A program made the translations under genes and the position numbers. A stretch of DNA of 64,000 nucleotides from Siphonodentalium dalli (taxonomy: Eukaryota; Mollusca; Scaphopoda; Gadilida; Siphonodentaliidae). The stretch spans positions 112,826,004-112,890,003 of the forward strand of contig CP136064.1 in assembly GCA_032622095.1 (NCBI GenBank). The letters run 5' to 3'. Below, piece after piece: positions 59,101 through 64,000 of the stretch. Below the pieces are notes generated by a model. The model worked only from the letters and a program-made list of their open reading frames with translations, had not been told where the DNA came from and searched no databases. Numbering within the stretch: the stretch's first letter is position 1; each line of letters opens with the position of its first letter.

Positions 59101-62100
59101 TCGGTGACAAGAAAAAAATTGACAAATTTTGCACCCCTCCCCGGGTCAACAAATTGTCTTCGGACCTTGGTAAAAATTTCCCCGATTCGTGCCCTTTCGT
59201 TAGTTAACACGATTACGAGAACCGAATTCAGCTGCTTGACTTCTTACAGGAGAAAATCTGCGCACAAACTTTTTCCAAATTTTTTGTTTAAGGGCCATAA
59301 CTCTGGTAAACAAGTTAGGACACAAACCTAAATGTTTCATTACCACGCATCTTGGCATGGTGCATATACCTACCAAATTTCAATGCTTTATCTTTTAAAC
59401 TTTCTGAGATATAAGGGTTTTAAAATATATTAAGAATAATAAATAATAATAGTGAAAAATAAAAAATTGAATAACAATATACTTCCATATTAAAATATGG
59501 AAGTATAATAAGGGAATCGCGCGGAATTGATTGGAATGTCGATAGTATGGTTTATTGACATTTCTGTGTTCAGTTGGAACGTTCTGGTGTGACCCCCACC
59601 CATGCCTCGAAATTTGAAGACGCGTGTAGAAAAGTCGCCATATATCGGCCAATTTTCGAGATATCGAGCTAATTTTTGCGGCATTGTGTTCGTATATGAT
59701 GCCCCTTTAATATTTAGCCGGGTTTTGGTAAGGTTTTGTGGCGATATTTTACTATGTAGGCCAATATGTATGTTTCTGGTTCATACTTTTTTGAATATCT
59801 CCGGACTCATTCGACATAATGCAGCAAATGAATAATCGTTTAAAAGAACTAAAAATTCCCCATCGAATAATACCAAACACGTCACGATTGGTTAAAGAAA
59901 TATAAATTCATAGTGCTTTCCCTGTAAACTTGAAAAAAGGAAAGGGCCACCATTTCTACATTTGTCAACCGATTCACAAAATTCACCCACGATAATACTT
60001 AGTACATCCTACAGATACTTCACAACCATTTTGGTTCAAATCGGCGACAAAAAAAAATTGACATATTTTGCCCCTCCCCTAGCCCAGAACAAAATTGAGC
60101 GGACCTTTGTCAAAATTTCCCGGTTTGGTCTTCTGTCTATGTTTAAGACGCTCACATAGAGCAAATCCAGCTGTTGCGCTTCGTCTAGGAGAAGATCGGG
60201 ACACAAGCACTTTCTACACATGGACTTTATTAGTACATTTTTCGATGTGTTATAACTTGGTCATTTCTCACCCGATTTACAAAATTCTTTCACGAGTAGC
60301 ATCAGTACATCGTATAGATACCCGACAGTAAAAATGGTTGGAATCGGTGACAAGAAAAAAATTGACAAATTTTGCACCCCTCCCCGGGTCAACAAATTGT
60401 CTTCGGACCTTGGTAAAAATTTCCCCGATTCGTGCCCTTTCGTTAGTTAACACGATTACGAGAACCGAATTCAGCTGCTTGACTTCTTACAGGAGAAAAT
60501 CTGCGCACAAACTTTTTCCAAATTTTTTGTTTAAGGGCCATAACTCTGGTAAACAAGTTAGGACACAAACCTAAATGTTTCATTACCACGCATCTTGGCA
60601 TGGTGCATATACCTACCAAATTTCAATGCTTTATCTTTTAAACTTTCTGAGATATAAGGGTTTTAAAATATATTAAGAATAATAAATAATAATAGTGAAA
60701 AATAAAAAATTGAATAACAATATACTTCCATATTAAAATATGGAAGTATAATAAGGGAATCGCGCGGAATTGATTGGAATGTCGATAGTATGGTTTATTG
60801 ACATTTCTGTGTTCAGTTGGAACGTTCTGGTGTGACCCCCACCCATGCCTCGAAATTTGAAGACGCGTGTAGAAAAGTCGCCATATATCGGCCAATTTTC
60901 GAGATATCGAGCTAATTTTTGCGGCATTGTGTTCGTATATGATGCCCCTTTAATATTTAGCCGGGTTTTGGTAAGGTTTTGTGGCGATATTTTACTATGT
61001 AGGCCAATATGTATGTTTCTGGTTCATACTTTTTTGAATATCTCCGGACTCATTCGACATAATGCAGCAAATGAATAATCGTTTAAAAGAACTAAAAATT
61101 CCCCATCGAATAATACCAAACACGTCACGATTGGTTAAAGAAATATAAATTCATAGTGCTTTCCCTGTAAACTTGAAAAAAGGAAAGGGCCACCATTTCT
61201 ACATTTGTCAACCGATTCACAAAATTCACCCACGATAATACTTAGTACATCCTACAGATACTTCACAACCATTTTGGTTCAAATCGGCGACAAAAAAAAA
61301 TTGACATATTTTGCCCCTCCCCTAGCCCAGAACAAAATTGAGCGGACCTTTGTCAAAATTTCCCGGTTTGGTCTTCTGTCTATGTTTAAGACGCTCACAT
61401 AGAGCAAATCCAGCTGTTGCGCTTCGTCTAGGAGAAGATCGGGACACAAGCACTTTCTACACATGGACTTTATTAGTACATTTTTCGATGTGTTATAACT
61501 TGGTCATTTCTCACCCGATTTACAAAATTCTTTCACGAGTAGCATCAGTACATCGTATAGATACCCGACAGTAAAAATGGTTGGAATCGGTGACAAGAAA
61601 AAAATTGACAAATTTTGCACCCCTCCCCGGGTCAACAAATTGTTTTCGGACCTTGGTAAAAATTTCCCCGATTCGTGCCCTTTCGTTAGTTAACACGATT
61701 ACGAGAACCGAATTCAGCTGCTTGACTTCTTACAGGAGAAAATCTGCGCACAAACTTTTTCCAAATTTTTTGTTTAAGGGCCATAACTCTGGTAAACAAG
61801 TTAGGACACAAACCTAAATGTTTCATTACCACGCATCTTGGCATGGTGCATATACCTACCAAATTTCAATGCTTTATCTTTTAAACTTTCTGAGATATAA
61901 GGGTTTTAAAATATATTAAGAATAATAAATAATAATAGTGAAAAATAAAAAATTGAATAACAATATACTTCCATATTAAAATATGGAAGTATAATAAGGG
62001 AATCGCGCGGAATTGATTGGAATGTCGATAGTATGGTTTATTGACATTTCTGTGTTCAGTTGGAACGTTCTGGTGTGACCCCCACCCATGCCTCGAAATT

Positions 62101-64000
62101 TGAAGACGCGTGTAGAAAAGTCGCCATATATCGGCCAATTTTCGAGATATCGAGCTAATTTTTGCGGCATTGTGTTCGTATATGATGCCCCTTTAATATT
62201 TAGCCGGGTTTTGGTAAGGTTTTGTGGCGATATTTTACTATGTAGGCCAATATGTATGTTTCTGGTTCATACTTTTTTGAATATCTCCGGACTCATTCGA
62301 CATAATGCAGCAAATGAATAATCGTTTAAAAGAACTAAAAATTCCCCATCGAATAATACCAAACACGTCACGATTGGTTAAAGAAATATAAATTCATAGT
62401 GCTTTCCCTGTAAACTTGAAAAAAGGAAAGGGCCACCATTTCTACATTTGTCAACCGATTCACAAAATTCACCCACGATAATACTTAGTACATCCTACAG
62501 ATACTTCACAACCATTTTGGTTCAAATCGGCGACAAAAAAAAATTGACATATTTTGCCCCTCCCCTAGCCCAGAACAAAATTGAGCGGACCTTTGTCAAA
62601 ATTTCCCGGTTTGGTCTTCTGTCTATGTTTAAGACGCTCACATAGAGCAAATCCAGCTGTTGCGCTTCGTCTAGGAGAAGATCGGGACACAAGCACTTTC
62701 TACACATGGACTTTATTAGTACATTTTTCGATGTGTTATAACTTGGTCATTTCTCACCCGATTTACAAAATTCTTTCACGAGTAGCATCAGTACATCGTA
62801 TAGATACCCGACAGTAAAAATGGTTGGAATCGGTGACAAGAAAAAAATTGACAAATTTTGCACCCCTCCCCGGGTCAACAAATTGTTTTCGGACCTTGGT
62901 AAAAATTTCCCCGATTCGTGCCCTTTCGTTAGTTAACACGATTACGAGAACCGAATTCAGCTGCTTGACTTCTTACAGGAGAAAATCTGCGCACAAACTT
63001 TTTCCAAATTTTTTGTTTAAGGGCCATAACTCTGGTAAACAAGTTAGGACACAAACCTAAATGTTTCATTACCACGCATCTTGGCATGGTGCATATACCT
63101 ACCAAATTTCAATGCTTTATCTTTTAAACTTTCTGAGATATAATGGTTTTAAAATATATTAAGAATAATAAATAATAATAGTGAAAAATAAAAAATTGAA
63201 TAACAATATACTTCCATATTAAAATATGGAAGTATAATAAGGGAATCGCGCGGAATTGATTGGAATGTCGATAGTATGGTTTATTGACATTTCTGTGTTC
63301 AGTTGGAACGTTCTGGTGTGACCCCCACCCATGCCTCGAAATTTGAAGACGCGTGTAGAAAAGTCGCCATATATCGGCCAATTTTCGAGATATCGAGCTA
63401 ATTTTTGCGGCATTGTGTTCGTATATGATGCCCCTTTAATATTTAGCCGGGTTTTGGTAAGGTTTTGTGGCGATATTTTACTATGTAGGCCAATATGTAT
63501 GTTTCTGGTTCATACTTTTTTGAATATCTCCGGACTCATTCGACATAATGCAGCAAATGAATAATCGTTTAAAAGAACTAAAAATTCCCCATCGAATAAT
63601 ACCAAACACGTCACGATTGGTTAAAGAAATATAAATTCATAGTGCTTTCCCTGTAAACTTGAAAAAAGGAAAGGGCCACCATTTCTACATTTGTCAACCG
63701 ATTCACAAAATTCACCCACGATAATACTTAGTACATCCTACAGATACTTCACAACCATTTTGGTTCAAATCGGCGACAAAAAAAAATTGACATATTTTGC
63801 CCCTCCCCTAGCCCAGAACAAAATTGAGCGGACCTTTGTCAAAATTTCCCGGTTTGGTCTTCTGTCTATGTTTAAGACGCTCACATAGAGCAAATCCAGC
63901 TGTTGCGCTTCGTCTAGGAGAAGATCGGGACACAAGCACTTTCTACACATGGACTTTATTAGTACATTTTTCGATGTGTTATAACTTGGTCATTTCTCAC
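50178..64000. repeat. 1243-bp satellite, about 11 nearly identical monomers, runs off the window
   Basis: Recurring landmarks are spaced exactly 1243 bp apart; for example, the hairpin TACTTCCATATT/AATATGGAAGTA begins at 50779, 52022, 53265 and so on to 63209. The left edge is sharp: at about 50178-50183 unrelated sequence ends in a T run and the monomer starts with GGTCTTCTGTCTATG. Within the monomer, two diverged blocks of about 165 bp are paralogous (50318-50480 and 51249-51421 in the first copy). It also holds a GGGCCATAACTCTGG block (50591), an AATAATAATAGTGAAAAATAA stretch (about 50739) and the hairpin. Frames of 61-85 codons on both strands repeat with the monomer and are not genes. 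Confidence 0.98.

Noticed and set aside
50178-64000. Identical 61-85-codon frames repeated every 1243 bp
   Set aside because: They overlap on both strands, lack any domain and repeat only because the satellite repeats.
50178-64000. Satellite as an assembly artefact
   Set aside because: Private and neighbour-shared substitutions distinguish several monomers, which argues against simple duplication of one read-derived copy, although the copy number cannot be verified here.

Overview
This window is eukaryotic, and it is almost all repeat. It has no operons and no long open frames. It carries decayed non-LTR retrotransposon pieces, Tc1/mariner-type MITEs, fold-back elements and four large tandem arrays. 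I found no host protein gene I can name and no RNA gene. The repeat style (short modules around GGGCCATAACTC, tandem-repeat-bearing non-autonomous elements, a GGCCATCTTGTTTT repeat) suggests a marine invertebrate, most likely a bivalve or related mollusc. That assignment is inference from repeat style, not from a marker gene. By my estimate roughly three quarters of the 64 kb is identifiable repeat.

Layout. 1-2154 holds a 1.73-kb repeat unit and the start of a second copy; the same block returns at 32182-34104. 2155-9489 is AT-rich, mostly single-copy sequence with a fold-back element and two weak exon candidates on the minus strand. 9490-12304 is a mosaic of dispersed repeats carrying a dead LINE 3' end. 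12305-26939 is dominated by a GC-richer satellite of about 137 bp (about 70 units). It is interrupted by a PIF/Harbinger-like element with an exact empty site, by blocks of a 485-bp repeat, and by dispersed-repeat copies. 26940-31853 is an array of a 545-bp repeat, about nine copies, with recurring A'-B dimers. 32155-34560 holds the returned 1.73-kb block followed by two more short modules, each closed by a hairpin. 36764-44337 is a nest of mobile elements up to four levels deep. 44511-47712 has a fold-back element with a 9-bp target duplication, a degenerate tandem repeat, a hairpin repeat and a third MITE. 50178 to the end is a nearly perfect satellite with a 1243-bp monomer, about 11 copies, running off the window.

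The most interesting thread is that the 1.73-kb dispersed unit, the roughly 210-bp hairpin modules at 33.9-34.6 kb and the 1243-bp satellite appear to be built from the same parts in the same order: a GGGCCATAACTC block, a block around CATATACCTACCAAATTTC, an ATA-rich microsatellite plus GTGAAAAATAA, then a terminal hairpin TACTTCC...GGAAGTA followed by TAATAAT. This looks like one element family caught both as dispersed insertions and as an amplified satellite.
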